Source: Coffea arabica (taxonomy: Eukaryota > Streptophyta > Magnoliopsida > Gentianales > Rubiaceae). From it: a DNA stretch of 64,000 nt. Each line of letters opens with the position of its first letter. The first letter of the stretch is position 1. Below are positions 48,410 to 59,745 of the stretch, piece by piece. Made by a program: the position numbers and the translations under genes. The notes beneath the pieces were generated by a model. It did no database searches. It saw only the letters and a list, made by a program, of their open reading frames with translations, and was not told the origin of the DNA. The DNA lies in contig NC_092329.1 of NCBI RefSeq assembly GCF_036785885.1, positions 8,370,001 to 8,434,000 of the forward strand, written 5' to 3'.

Positions 48410-48853
48410 GTATTCATAGATTGTTTTTGCTTACATAAATGTATAGTATCAAAAAGTATGCAAATCGTTCTTGAAATAAGAGATGAAGCCTCTAGTGTAA
48501 GTGACAATCATACAAGTCTTAATTAAAGAATTAAGGACTTTCACGTTAACATGAGATCTTCACATGCGGATCACTTGGGAATTGCAGCGAATAGACAGAA
48601 CGAGGCACGTTTCTAGCTACTAGATATGCTAAACAGATTGGGATTATGAAAGTTGGTTGCCCGATAACGTTGGAAGTATAGATTTCCCTGCAAGCTTAGG
48701 GCAAACTTAGCTCAATTTGATTGAAGATGATTTAAATCATGTTGTTTACGGACCTTTACAAAATGTTCCTCTGCGTATTAATTTGGTACATGTCTAATTA
48801 TTATTCAATCGCATATACAAAGCTAAGATCGAGGAATCTGAATAGGGTGATAT
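48410..48853. repeat. Segmental duplicate B, copy 1 (target of the gypsy element)
   Basis: Matches 57640-58090 in order: ATCAAAAAGTATGCAAAT, GCATGCGGATC (here CACATGCGGATCACTTGG), GCCCGATAACGTTG, GTATAGATTTCCCTGCAAGC, and CTCAATTTGAT. Copy 1 ends where the retrotransposon LTR begins, so the element inserted into this duplicated segment. Confidence 0.65.
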
Positions 48854-49183
48854 TGTCATACCTGCAAGCTAATTTCTGGAATTGAGTTTGAATTTGCGGA
48901 AGAACAAGGAAGAGAGAAATGAGATTGAGAGAAGAGAGAAGAGAAGAGAAATGGGAGGGAATTAACAGGCAGGAGAGAGAGAGCAGAAAGATTCATTTTC
49001 GTTAAAGTCATAACCGAAATTCTGTTACTGGAAGGCTATTTATGTAATTTGCCCCCAACTAATTCTGCACTACAATACAAGCAACGCCATTCTTAGTAGA
49101 ACGACGTAGTATTGCTTCTAAATTCTTAAACGCATAGCCCTTTACATTAAACAACATTTCCCTTTAATTTCTTGTTCCTAACA
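48854..49183 (-). repeat. 3' LTR of the gypsy element
   Basis: On the minus strand it begins TGTTAGGAACAAG and ends ATGACA, the canonical TG...CA. It is adjacent internally to a purine tract. Nearly colinear with the LTR at 54847. Confidence 0.88.
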
Positions 49184-49200
49184 ATCTCGTCCCCTTAAAC
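49184..49200 (-). other. Polypurine tract of the gypsy element
   Basis: The minus strand reads TTTAAGGGGACGAGAT directly before the 3' LTR, a purine-rich plus-strand priming site for reverse transcription. Confidence 0.65.
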
Positions 49201-49259
49201 AAAGCTTGTCCTCAAGCTTGGAATTCTGGAAATTGTCTATCAATGAAGCTCCTATCCTC

Positions 49260-50570
49260 TCACGATACTTCGGATTCTGGTAAGTTGTTCCATTTCACTA
49301 GGTACTGCATTATTGGTTGAGCAGCTCGCATTATAACACGCCTCTGGAGGACATTCTCTGGCTTCAGCAAGCACTGGTCTGTTGCATCCACTTCTGGCAA
49401 TGTGGACTCCACCTGCTGTGTAATTCCCACTTTTCTTTTAAGTAAAGAGACGTGGAACACTGGATGGACTCGAGCTCCCTTTGGTAACTTAAGTTTGTAG
49501 GCGACTTCCCCTACCTTCACAAGGACCTGGAAAGGTCCAAAATATTTGGCAACCAACTTCAAATTCCTCCGAATGGCCACTGATTGCTGCCTGTAAGGCT
49601 GTAACTTGAGGAATACCCAATCTCCCACCTGGAAGACTTGTTCAAACCTATGCTTGTCAGCAAAAAGCTTCATGCGATTCTGAGTCTTGGCCAGGTTCTC
49701 CTTGATGAGGGATATAATTTGGAGCCTAGACTGCACCATGTTACTAGCAGCAGGTACAAGGCTATCATAGAAGGGCCCCAAGGGAAGGTAATTTGGCTTA
49801 TACCCATACAATGCTTCGAATGGTGTTACTTGCAAGCTAGTATGGAAGTTAGTGTTGTACCATAACTCAGCTGTAGGAAGCCAGCTGCTCCAATGAGAGG
49901 GATGCTCACTGCACATACACCTGAGGTAGTTTTCCAGACATTGATTGACCCTTTCATTTTGACCATCTGACTGAAAATGGTATGACGAACTATAGTGCAG
50001 ATTTATCCCAACCAAACCAAATAACTCCTGCCAAAACTTGCTAAGAAAGATCCTGTCCCTATCAGTTATAATGGTCTTAGGAAGTCCATGTAGCCTGTAT
50101 ATGTTATCAAGGAAAATCTGAGCTACTTGTTGTGCAGAATAGGGGTGAGTAAGCTTAATGAAGTGACTGAACTTGGTTAACCTATCCACCACTACCAAGA
50201 TGGTGTCAAATCCATGAGATGGAGGTAGTTGCTCAATAAAATCCATAGTAAGGTGTGACCAAGCCTGCTGAGGTACAGGAATTGGTTGCAGCAACCCAAG
50301 GTAAGGAACATTTTCATGTTTGTTCCTCTGACAAACATCACAAGATCTCACATATTGGAAGACATCCCTTCGGATCCTAGGCCAGTAAAATAAGGCATGT
50401 ACCCCATACAGACACCCCCTCTGACCTGAGTGCCCCCCAATGGCTGAATCATGTAATGCTCTGACCAAGTTGGTCCTGATGTTGTTAACAGAACCCACAT
50501 ATAGTTTTCCCTTAAACTTGAGCACCTCATTCTCTAACTGATAATCTGGGTCTGCATTGGGATCCAGCAA
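49260..50570 (-). pseudogene. Gypsy integrase with chromodomain-like tail
   Basis: Integrase inserts the cDNA into host DNA. The open part is 436 codons and lies in frame with the upstream reverse transcriptase, separated by two TAG codons (50628-50630 and 50586-50588). The HHCC zinc site is visible (HDSAIGGHSG and SCDVCQ). The catalytic triad is present (TMDFIEQLP, IITDRD and the Glu of NERVNQ). A C-terminal stretch, PVFHVSLLKRKVG, then QYLVKWNNLPESE is chromodomain-like, which usually steers integration. The frame ends at about 49260, shortly after that motif. Confidence 0.88.
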
Positions 50571-50627
50571 TAGCTCAGATAATTTCTATTGAGCCTCTGC
50601 ATCCCCAATGTAGCTTTCCAGCAACTC

Positions 50628-51980
50628 CTATATCCAATTAGGCTGAACTGAGGTTATGGCATAGGTTTGGTGCACAATCTCCCTACAGTTAACAATGTTT
50701 CCCTCCATCATTCTTCTGGAAAGAGCATCAGCTACCCCATTGTCTGAACCCCTCTTATATTGTATTTCATAATCCAAGCCAAGTTGCTTAGTGAACCATT
50801 TGTGCTGAAGTGGATGAATCAGCCTTTGCTCTATCAAGTGTTTGAGAGCTTGGTGATCTATCCTGATGATAAAATGATGACCAACCAGGTAGTGCCTCCA
50901 TTTAGTTACAACTAACACTAAAGCAAAAAGCTCTTTTTCATAAACTGATAATCCCAAATTCTGAGTTGATAATGCCTTGCTAAGAAAGATTATAGAGTGT
51001 CTTTGCTGCATCAACACTGCTCTAGTGCCTATCCCACAGGCATAAGTCTCTATTACAAAAGGAAGTTCGAATTTAGGCATGCTCAGCACTGGGGCTGTGG
51101 TCATAGCCCTTTTCAAGTCTTCAAAGGCCATCTGAGCTTCATGGTTCCATGGAAAGCCTTCATTTTTCAACAATACATTCAAGGATTTGCTGATCATTCC
51201 ATAACCTTTAATGAATCTTCTGTAATAGTCAGTTAATCTCAAAAAGCCTCTCAATTCCTTGATTGTACTAGGGACAGGCCCGGACTTGATACACTCCACC
51301 TTAGTTGCATCTATACTCACTCCTGTCTCAGAGATCACATGCCCCAAGTATTCAATTGAAGTCTGAGCAAAAGAACACTTTGACCTCTTGCAATACAACT
51401 GATTTTCTTCCAAGACACTGAGCACAATTTGTAGATGTTGTGCATGCAACTCCAAGGTTGGACTGTACACCATAATGTCATTAAAGAAAATCAAGACAAA
51501 CTTCCTTAGATATGGTTGGAATATTCTGTTCATCAGGGCTTGAAATGTAGCTAGAGCGTTTGTAAGTCCAAAAGGCATTACTAAGAATTCAAAATGACCA
51601 TGGTGTGTCTGGAAAGCAGTCTTAGGGGTATCAACTGCCTTTACTCTCAACTGATGGTAACCAACTCTAAGATCCAGCTTGGGCATGTATTTTGTGCCAT
51701 GTAGTTCATCCAGTAGTTCATCTATGTTGGGGATAGGAAATTTGTCCTTTATAGTCAGCTCATTCAGTTTCCTGTAATCTATGCACAGCCTCCAGGAGTT
51801 ATCCTTTTTCTTTACTAACAACACAGGGGAGGCATAAGGGCTAGGGCTATGTATAGCAATTCCATTAGTGAGTATCTCAGCAACTTGCTTTTCAATTTCT
51901 ACTTTATGGGAGTAGGGGTATCTGTAAGGCTTGAGATTAAAAGGTTCAGCTCCTGGTTTAAGGTTGATCTGATGGTCCAA
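50628..51980 (-). pseudogene. Gypsy reverse transcriptase and RNase H
   Basis: About 450 codons. Fingers/palm motifs are CIDYRKLNELTIKDKFPIP and KLDLRVGYHQLRV. The catalytic motif reads FFNDIMVYS, so the first Asp of the usual Y/F-x-D-D pair is Asn. The RNase H domain follows: ETYACGIGTRAVL (Tyr where the first catalytic Asp is expected), YEKELFAL and RIDHQALKHL. The segment ends at TAG 50628. Both catalytic substitutions predict an inactive enzyme even without the stops. Confidence 0.9.
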
Positions 51981-52410
51981 TTCTCTCTCTGCGGGTAAGT
52001 TTGTTGGAGTGGAAAAAACCTGAGAATACTGTTGCAGGATTTCCTCTATAGATTATTGGAGGTGCTCTTCTGATCCTTTGGTCATTTCTGTATGTATTGC
52101 TACACAACTTCTTTGCCTCTCCTGTATAAACATTCTGAGATCCTTGCCGCTCACCAATCCCATTGCAGACTGATTCACAAATCCCTGAAGGTGTAGTAAA
52201 TCACTCCTATCACTAAGGGCAATGCTGAGGGAATGAAAATCAAATGTAATAGGACTGAATTGGTACATCCAGTCCACCCCCAAAATTATATCTCATCCCC
52301 TAACTCCATTACTTTCAAGTCAAACTAGAATTGATAGTTTTGGATCAACCAAGTTACACTGGGACTAATGGCTCCACTGGTAATATCAGTCCTATCTGCT
52401 AAAGTCACAG
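51981..52410 (-). pseudogene. Gypsy protease-RT linker, with stops
   Basis: The minus strand shows GVDWMYQFSPITFDF, typical of the segment just after the gypsy aspartic protease core, but in-frame stops interrupt it near 52285 and 52050. Confidence 0.65.
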
Positions 52411-52877
52411 ATAGTGCTGTTAATTGAGTCGAGTCGAGTGAACCGAGTATTTGACTGCCGAGCTCGAGCCAAGCTCGCTCTTGCTCGACTAGGTGAACGA
52501 GTTTTGAAATGTGTTCGAACTCGACTCGTCAAATGGGACTTGTGGCTCGAGTTCAAGCTCGAACTCGACTCCTTTATCACAAACGACCCGACCTTGCACG
52601 AGCTCGAGCTCGAACTTGTGCAAATTGATCCCAATAAAAACTTATAATTTTTAATTTTTATATTTTTGAATTATAAAATCACATATATACCATTTCTTAT
52701 CGAGTCTAATCAAACTACTCGAATAACAAATGAGTCGAACTTACTCGGCTTATTAATTAAACGAGCATATCTCGAATTCAAACTCGACTCGTTTACCACA
52801 ATTAACAAGGTGAGCTCGAGCCTTATCGAGTCGATTTCAATCGAGCTTTCGAGCTGCTCATTTCATTTAACAGCTCT
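52411..52877. mobile_element. hAT-type MITE nested in the protease region
   Basis: A 467-bp insertion with a perfect 8-bp duplication AGTCACAG (52403-52410 and 52878-52885), diagnostic of hAT. Its ends are inverted: ATAGTGCTGTTAATTGA and (complement) AGAGCTGTTAAATGA. The outer parts are rich in GAGCTCGAGC / CTCGACTCG phrases and the centre is AT-rich. No transposase. Younger than its gypsy host. Confidence 0.88.
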
Positions 52878-52885
52878 AGTCACAG

Positions 52886-53270
52886 TGAAAGGGCTGACTG
52901 ACTGATATGGTAGGTGCAACAGATTGACAATCCTGTGGTGAATGAAACTGTCAGAACTTCCGGTGTCTACTAAAATCTTAATAGGAAGCCCTCCCAGGTT
53001 CCCTATCAGTAAAATAGACTTCCTCCTTATAGCTCCAGATAATGCATTCAAAGAGACTTCTGCAAGTTCCCCAACCCTTCCTGTTAGCTCATCTTGTTCC
53101 CCTTCTGCGTCCTCAAATTCAGTTTCTTCCTCCTCCTCAGTGTTCAAACAGTTCAGATTCCCTTTCTTACATTGGTGTCCTATTCCAAACTTCTCTCCAC
53201 ACCTATAGCACAGATTATGTTTACGCCTATACTGCATTTCCTCAGCTGATATCTTACTAAATTCCCTGTG
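52886..53270 (-). pseudogene. Gypsy gag C-terminus (zinc knuckle) and protease
   Basis: The minus strand reads HNLCYRCGEKFGIGHQC, a CCHC nucleic-acid-binding knuckle. After an acidic linker comes the aspartic protease signature KILVDTGSSDSFI, whose Asp-Thr-Gly is the catalytic triplet. The frame is then cut by the hAT MITE. Confidence 0.88.
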
Positions 53271-53276
53271 TACTGT

Positions 53277-53800
53277 GTAGAGGATAAATCCTCCTACTAG
53301 AGGCCAATTGTATATTTGTTATCTCGGTACCGTCTTGGGGTTAAGACCTGTTGGTGCTTTGGAAGGCCTCCCGAAGATTCGAACCGTGGTCCCTTGATAA
53401 GAGGTCTTAAGGTTGGATCCTGGTACTACTTGGCCTCCAGTAGGAGGATTTATCCTCTACAAAAAGTAGCTCAAGTGATACCCAGATCTAACCTTAAGAC
53501 CCCTTATCAAGGGACCAAGGTTCGAATCCTAGGGAGGCCCTCCAAAGCACCAACAGGGTCTTAACCCCAAGACGGTGCCGAGGTGACAAATACACAATTG
53601 GCCTCCAGTATAAGGATTTATCCTCTATAAAAAAAAATTAGCTCAAGTGGTACCATGATCTAACCTTAAGACCCCTTATCAAGGGACCAGGGTTCGAATT
53701 CTGGGAAGGCCCTCCAAAGCACCAACAAGGTCTTAACCCCAAGACGGTACCGAGGTGACAAATACACAATTGGCCTCTAGTAGGAAGATTTATCCTCTAC
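53277..53800. mobile_element. Three SINE-like units (one inverted, two direct) inside gag
   Basis: Units at about 53277-53435 (inverted), 53463-53630 and 53636-53800 share about 85-90% identity. The direct units have a Pol III box A (TAGCTCAAGTGGTA near 53639) and box B (GGTTCGAATCC near 53519), and a tail ending GGATTTATCCTCTA plus A-run. The outer ends GTAGAGGATAAATC and GATTTATCCTCTAC are complementary, so the cluster can fold back. TACTG on both outer sides is a possible short target duplication. It splits the gag frame between TDAV and the zinc knuckle. Confidence 0.75.
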
Positions 53801-54830
53801 ATACTGCATCAGTCTTCTTGGGGACAGGAGTGATGCCAGGTAACTTGTATGAGTTATGGCGACCTTGATCACTTGTAGAGTTTCTATACATTCCAAATTT
53901 TGGTTCCATTGCAACTTTCCCTGAAGTCCTATTCTGTTTAGACTGGATTTCCAGTGAGCACTCCTGCAGCTCAGCAACTTCAAAGGCCTTCATCAGTGTT
54001 TGTGGCTTAAACATCTTCACCATAGGCTTAATCTCCTCTTTGAGACCACTAATAAAACTGAAAATAAAGTAAGATTCATCCAGTCTAGGATTCTTCATTA
54101 GCATCAATGTCTTCAATTCCTCAAACTTCTCCTCATATTCCTTAACAATTCTTTTCTGTTGTAACTTGTTAAATTCCTCCACTATGTCACGAGAACTACT
54201 TCCAGAGAACCTCTCACACAAAAGCTCACTAAATTCTTCCCAAGACAACCCAAGCTTCACCAGTTTCACTCCTTGAAACCAATTGTCAGTCTTACCTTCC
54301 AAAAATATCTCTGCAACATCTGCTTTTTGAATTTCTGCTATCTAATAGTTCAAAAAATATTTTTGGCATTTCCTTACTCATTCCTTAGGGTTTCCAGAGT
54401 TAAACATTGGCAGTTCCAATCGAGGTACATTAGGAGTAAATTGCCTACCTCTGTACTCTTATTGGATCCCTAGCCCTTCGACTGGAGATGTTAATCTCAA
54501 ATGAACTAGTGGTGTTGGCAGAATTGGCTTAGATATTCCTCCTTTGACATCAGGAAGACCTTTCTCCTTCATCAACAACTTCAACACTGTACGAAATCTC
54601 TGTTCCATTTTATTGAACCTCTAATCCAAATTTCCCACCATTGCCTCCAATTTTGCATTGTTCTGCTCCATTTCCACTTGGAGCTTATGCCGCAACTCCT
54701 CAGAGCTTGAACTTTAGCCATGGATTCCACCAGTTCTTGTAGCCGATTCTCGTGCTTCTTGAGTGGATCCTCCAGTGTCCTAAACCGAGTGCTTTCTGCC
54801 ATTTCAGATACCTTCACGGCCAAGAATCAA
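53801..54830 (-). pseudogene. Gypsy gag (capsid part), fragmented
   Basis: Open pieces 53801-54302 and 54581-54823. The first has the retrotransposon gag core (WFQGVKLVKLGLSWEEFSEL, then YEEKFEELKTL and FISGLKEEIKPM). The second is the N-terminal coiled-coil-like part. Stops lie between them. No role left. Confidence 0.82.
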
Positions 54831-54846
54831 CCGCGCTGATACCAAA
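54831..54846 (-). other. tRNA-iMet primer binding site
   Basis: Just inside the 5' LTR the minus strand reads TTTGGTATCAGCGCGGTTGA. TGGTATCAGCGC differs at one base from the usual TGGTATCAGAGC, complementary to the 3' end of initiator methionine tRNA. Confidence 0.85.
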
Positions 54847-55173
54847 TGTCAGACCTACAAGCTAATTTCTGGAATTGAGTTTGAATTTGGGGAAGAACAG
54901 GGAAGGGGGAAACGAGATTGAGAGAAGAGAAGAGAAATGGGAGGGAATTAACAGACAGAAGAGAGAGAGAGAGAGTAGAAAGATTCTTTTTCATTAAAGT
55001 CATAACCGAAATTCTGTTACTGGAGGGCTATTTATGTAATTTGCCCCCAACTAATTCTGCACTACAATACAAGCACCGCCATTCTTAGTAGAACAACGTA
55101 GTATTGCTTCTAAATTCTTAAACGCACAGCCCTTTACATTAAACGACATTCCCCTTTAATTTCTTGTTCCTGA
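54847..55173 (-). repeat. 5' LTR of the gypsy element
   Basis: Partner of 48854-49183. The plus-strand left edge is TGTCAGACC; the right edge, CTTGTTCCTGA, has lost a few bases compared with CTTGTTCCTAACA in the other LTR. Confidence 0.88.
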
Positions 55174-55790
55174 AATATATGACCGAGAGAGCGAGCTGGC
55201 CTGCAAGAGAACCGAACCACGGTACTAACTCCTCGTAGTGACTTTGACGCTCAAGTCAGTCAAGAGTTTAAGAGTGTCAAACGAGCTAAATATATTCAGT
55301 TGTGTACCTTTCCATCGCTCAATCCTCTATAATTTATAGGGCTTATCCAATGAGCTATGAAGGCACTAAATTTATCCTCTTACCCCATAGTAGTTATCTG
55401 GTTCGAGAGTATGAATCTCGTTAGATTACTAGAGGTAGAGTTCTCATCAAATTCAAGCTCTGGCCTTATCCCACGAGCCCCAAATTGGGATGTTTGTTGC
55501 TTCGCTTATGTTTGGGAATCGCCCGAGCAAGACATCTTGGCACTGACACGTGTCCTCAAAGGGTTTTTCCTCCACACTAAGCATTTAGGTATTCTCTTCC
55601 TTTTAGATATTCTTTTTCTTTTTTTTGAGTGAAAGATTTTAAATTCAGAATCTTTTATTTACAATCTTTTTTGTCTTACCATTCAACCCATCCCATCCCC
55701 ATTCTCTTCCATCCAGTGCATGCGGAACATATCTAAATTGAAAAGGAAGGACACATAATGAAGTTTTTTTAGGCTGACATGAGATGGCTT
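55174..55790. other. Intergenic, right flank of the gypsy element
   Basis: No supported gene. The first bases (AATATATGACC) should be the continuation of the pre-insertion site. Confidence 0.3.
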
Positions 55791-55794
55791 AGTT

Positions 55795-57650
55795 AATTTA
55801 TACATTGTTGGAAGCCAAAAAAAAAAGATAATAATATATTAAAGTTTTTCTATTTGATGTGCTTGCATCATATGACGATGAGTGTATGAACAAAAAAGGG
55901 TCGATCCTCTATAAAAAAAAATCTAAATTACCATATGTAAAACCTAAAATTAAGGTTTTAATAATATTGACTCCCCAGAGTTATATAATTGAGGAATTAA
56001 AATCATCACGCAAAATGTATATGTAAGAGAGAAAAAGGGTAAATAACTCACACTATCATTAATATCTCAAACAATACAAAAAAAGTCAAGCTATAATAAA
56101 AATAGCCCACGTCTCTCATACCCTAAGCCAACAATACTTGGAGATTAAAAAATGATCATATAAGTAATTACCTACTAAAATACCAATTACTAAATATGAA
56201 AACAGTTACAAAAATGACTCCAATAAACTAGTAAGTAAATAAATAAATAGAAACTGCTAAGCTTCATTTATTATACCAACACCATCTACTCTTTATATTG
56301 CAACACTTCATGTCGTACGCTAGTTATTAGGGCCCTAAATACCCGAACTCATAAACCAAACAACTTAATGCCTGATAATTTTCTATTGTATATTATTAGT
56401 CCACCAATTCAATTGATTTGAATTTGACTTGAACCATGGGGCAAGGAAGAGTTTGGTAGTTAACCTTCATCTTGAAATTTGATGTTCGTTAGTCCTTTGG
56501 AAACATTTATTTCAGTGTAGTTTCTTAAATGTTTGTAACCTTCTAGTTTTATTAAATCTGCGGAATAATGCCAGCCTTGTACTTCTGCCGACGGCCTACA
56601 GGTGCAATGGCCATTGACCAAGTAGTCACTGGCGTACTGCCAAGGTGCATGAATGCAAGAGAAACCAAGATGCCAAAGGGTATTCTCGAACTGCACAAGA
56701 CATGACTTGAGCTTGAGGGCAAGTTAGTATTATATTCCCTCGGTCCCATTTTGATATTTCTAATTTTTTTTTCACACAGTTTTAAAAAAAGTAATTAACT
56801 TTGTTGGAAAAACAAATTTAAATTATTATTTTTCTAAAATACCCTTACATTAATAAAGTTGGCTTTCCATATATTAGTATGTTTTGGAAAATCTAAATAC
56901 ATTAAATGGGGTAGGTTATATTCAATACTAACAATCTATATTAAATAAGGTAGTTTATAATAATAACAATTTACATTAAATAATAATATTTTAGAAAAAT
57001 TAAAAGACAACTACATTTTTCAATTGGAAAGTGGATTATAATTTGAGACAGACGAAAAAGGAAAACAGGACTATTAAAGTGGGACGGAGGGAATAATTAT
57101 TATTCATGTCCGTACTTCTTTAATTTTCTTCTGTTAACAGTTTCGGAGCTATCAACTTGCCAGAAAAACAAACTATGAATGCTGGAAGTTTGGTTTAATT
57201 AAGGCCTAGTGTGTCAGGTTGTTAAACGTGGGCTTAAAGAAAGAGGGGAAAAAATGTAAAGGTTACAGCTATAGAAATTAAGGGAAGAAGTTGTTGATCC
57301 ACTTTGGGGCTGGCTGAGCAACAATTTCTTCCACTATAATACAACTTTTCGATGATGATAACAAGAAATAGGTCAGTCATCCATCAGTACCAACATAGTA
57401 TTTGATTGGTTCACCGAGCAACCAACAATACATATAGGAAAAGAGAGGTGACTTGTAGCTCTAGAGTCAGAAGTTAGGCATCCCGCATTTGGATCAATGG
57501 TCAGTAGAGCTTTTAGTTTCAGACGAAGTTTTCATTTTGCAATTTGGTGGGAAGGCAGAATAACACAATGCATTTAATTGGAGCAGACAGCTCTGAGTAA
57601 TTACCCAACGCAAGTCAGTTCCCTTGCCAACAATTGATTCTTACATGAAC
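55795..57650. repeat. Segmental duplicate A, copy 1
   Basis: Landmarks repeated in order in 58180-59155: GGAAGCCAAA plus A-run; GGGCAAGGA with TTCATCTTGAAAT; TTTCTTAAATGTTTGTAA; CTTACAGCTATAGAAATT-type; AGGGAAGAAGTTGTTGAT; ATGGGGCTGG-type; AGGTCAGTCATC; TAGGCATCCCGCATTTGGAT; CAATTCCCTTGCCAAC-type. About 75-85% identical by eye. Copy 1 also contains the Stowaway MITE at 56735. No gene recognised inside. Confidence 0.6.
56735..57093. mobile_element. Stowaway-type MITE
   Basis: Ends TTCCCTCGGTCCCATTTTGA and (complement) TTCCCTCCGTCCCACTTTAA are inverted with few mismatches. TA flanks both ends (56733-56734, 57094-57095). CTCCGTCCCA is the classic Stowaway terminus. It interrupts duplicate A copy 1 but is absent from copy 2. 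Confidence 0.85.
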
Positions 57651-58090
57651 GTAGGGAATCAAAAAGTAGGCAAATTTTTCTTGAAATATGAACTAGCTGG
57701 TCAATTAAATGCATATGTATGGCAAGACATGATACTATACGAAGCGGACGGTCATAAAGAATTGTAAGAACTTTCATGTTAAAATGAGATCTTGGCATGC
57801 GGATCGCTTGGAAATGGCAGCAAATAGACCTAATGAAGAACACTTTCTTCTACAGTAGTAGAAATGCTAAACAGCTCGGGATTTGTATGAAGTTTCGAAA
57901 ATTGGTCGCCCGATAACGTTGAATTGTGTAGATTTCCCTACAAGCTTACAACATCTCTGCTCAATTTGATCGAAAATGATTTATACCATGTTATTTAGAG
58001 ATGCGTAACAAAATGTTTGTCCATTTTAGGTACTTCAATATGCATATTAATGTTGTACAATGTCTCAATATTTGTCGATTACATACACCA
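57640..58090. repeat. Segmental duplicate B, copy 2
   Basis: Partner of 48410-48853 with the same order of landmarks (ATCAAAAAGTAGGCAAAT, GCATGCGGATCGCTTGG, GCCCGATAACGTTG, GTGTAGATTTCCCTACAAGC). It gives an uninterrupted version of the gypsy target region. Confidence 0.65.
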
Positions 58091-58179
58091 ATCTGAGCAT
58101 TTATCAGGGAAAAAAGTTTTTTTTTTTTTTTTTTTAGCCAGTGAGGAAAGTTCTTTTACGGAACATGACGTAAGCTTTT

Positions 58180-59155
58180 TACACATTGGAAGCCAAAGAA
58201 AAAAAAAAAGAGTAATACATCAAGATTTTTCTATTTGGATGCCTTTTTTTTTTTTGTTTAAGTGTAAGTAAAAGGTTTAAGATGTCGCAATTGCACTCCC
58301 TCTTCTCTCTCTTGTGCCTTTCAATTCATTCCCTCCCCTCTATTTCGTTGCTTTATGACACATGACAAGTACGTTGAGCCAAAAAAAAGAAGAAGAAGCA
58401 GACCTTCTTCTGTAAAAGGTCTAAATTATCATCTACTTTCTAAATTGCACTAACATTTTTCATCTTAAAAAACAACACCAAGTCCACTTCATATCGGGTG
58501 ACCATCTAATATACATTACTCCACTAGTTAATGTCTATTTGACCATCGGGCAAGGAGTTTGGCAGCTAAGTTTCATCTTGAAATTGAGATGGGTTAACAT
58601 GTTGCTTTAACCCTTAAAATTATAGAAACATTTCATTTTAGTTTCTTAAATGTTTGTAATATTTTGCTAGCCCTTCTGTGTACTGTCCGCCTTGTATATC
58701 TGTCGACGAGGGTCTATAGGAGGGGGCCTGGTTGTTAAATGTGGGGTTAGAAGGCGTCTAAAAAAAGAAAACAAAACAATACAAAAACACTAAACGTTAC
58801 AGCTATAGAAATTTAATCAAGGGAAGAAGTTGTTGATCTACAATGGGGCTGGATGAGCATCAAATTATTGCACTAATGCATGTGATCAACAAGAATGCTA
58901 CAAATTAGGTCAGTCATCGATCAGTGTCAACATATTTGATTAGTTAAGCAAGCAACCAACAATGCATATAGGAAAAAGAAAGAGAGCGACATTTTTTAAA
59001 AAAAAACTGTAGAGTCAGAAATTAGGCATCCCGCATTTGGATCAATGGTCAGTCGTAGTTTCAGATGAGTTCGCAATTTGGGAAGGCAGAATAACACAAC
59101 ATGAAATTTGGGGGGCAGACATCTAAGTAATGCAATTCAATTCCCTTGCCAACAT
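58180..59155. repeat. Segmental duplicate A, copy 2
   Basis: Second copy of 55795-57650, shorter mainly because it lacks the MITE and some AT-rich spacer. No gene recognised. Confidence 0.6.
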
Positions 59156-59619
59156 GCAAAAGGTCCCTGGCTCAGTCGCTGTCTCCAAGAAACTGACAGT
59201 GACCCTCACATTTGCCCCAGCCACAAGTGTGGACTGCCTTGTGCAGCGTAGCAGCAGTGCACTATTGCAGTTGCAGGCTTGGATTTGCTTGCGTTGCTCT
59301 ACAGCTAATGAAGCAATCATAACCATACATAAATACTTCCCCACTGACAGTAAAATATTTGATTCTGGTTCCATTTAACCATGCCAAGCCAAAGCCAGCA
59401 AATCACTGCCCACAACCCATGACCCACCGCCCTCCCTCCCGGCCCCGGTCGTCTAACCTGGTCCCCAAATTGCCAGCACCATACAAACAATTAGACTACT
59501 GTTAATAACAGTCTTGCATGCACCGTTTACTGCAACGGTTTCTGGGCTCTAATTTTTCTCAGCATCTGATTTTCTCAGTCTATGCAAGCAGGAAATTGCC
59601 ATTCCTATACATACAACTG

Positions 59620-59647
59620 TTCAGTCTTCAGTCTTCAGTCTTCAGTC
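59620..59647. repeat. Four tandem TTCAGTC units
   Basis: Four exact 7-bp units directly upstream of the candidate peptide gene. Likely length-variable; possibly in its promoter or 5' UTR. Confidence 0.85.
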
Positions 59648-59745
59648 TTGCCATGGCTACATAAATCACATGCCCTCTTTCTCTCTTTCACGCATTCAAT
59701 ACAATTGACTAGCAGCAGCCAGGCTGTACTCTACTATCGGCGGCA

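Larger units (their letters stand above)
48854..55173 (-). mobile_element. Ty3/gypsy LTR retrotransposon, decayed, with nested insertions
   Basis: About 6.3 kb, transcribed on the minus strand. LTRs (327-330 bp) lie at 48854-49183 and 54847-55173. Internally, in transcription order, are a tRNA-iMet-type primer site, gag with a CCHC knuckle, protease, reverse transcriptase, RNase H, and integrase with a chromodomain-like tail, which is the gypsy order. The chromodomain-like end suggests a chromovirus. Several in-frame stops, a substituted catalytic residue, a nested hAT MITE and a trio of SINE-like units show it is dead. The LTRs differ at about 20 positions by eye. Flanks share only ATAT, so the 5-bp target duplication has decayed or is short. 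Confidence 0.93.

Noticed and set aside
47789-48526. Small open frames between ERG28 and the gypsy element
   Set aside because: Low-complexity, no domain or signal, and partly within duplicate B.
53463-53800. tRNA genes suggested by GGTTCGAATCC
   Set aside because: The units cannot fold into a full cloverleaf by eye, carry a long conserved tail and are repeated, so they are SINE-like.
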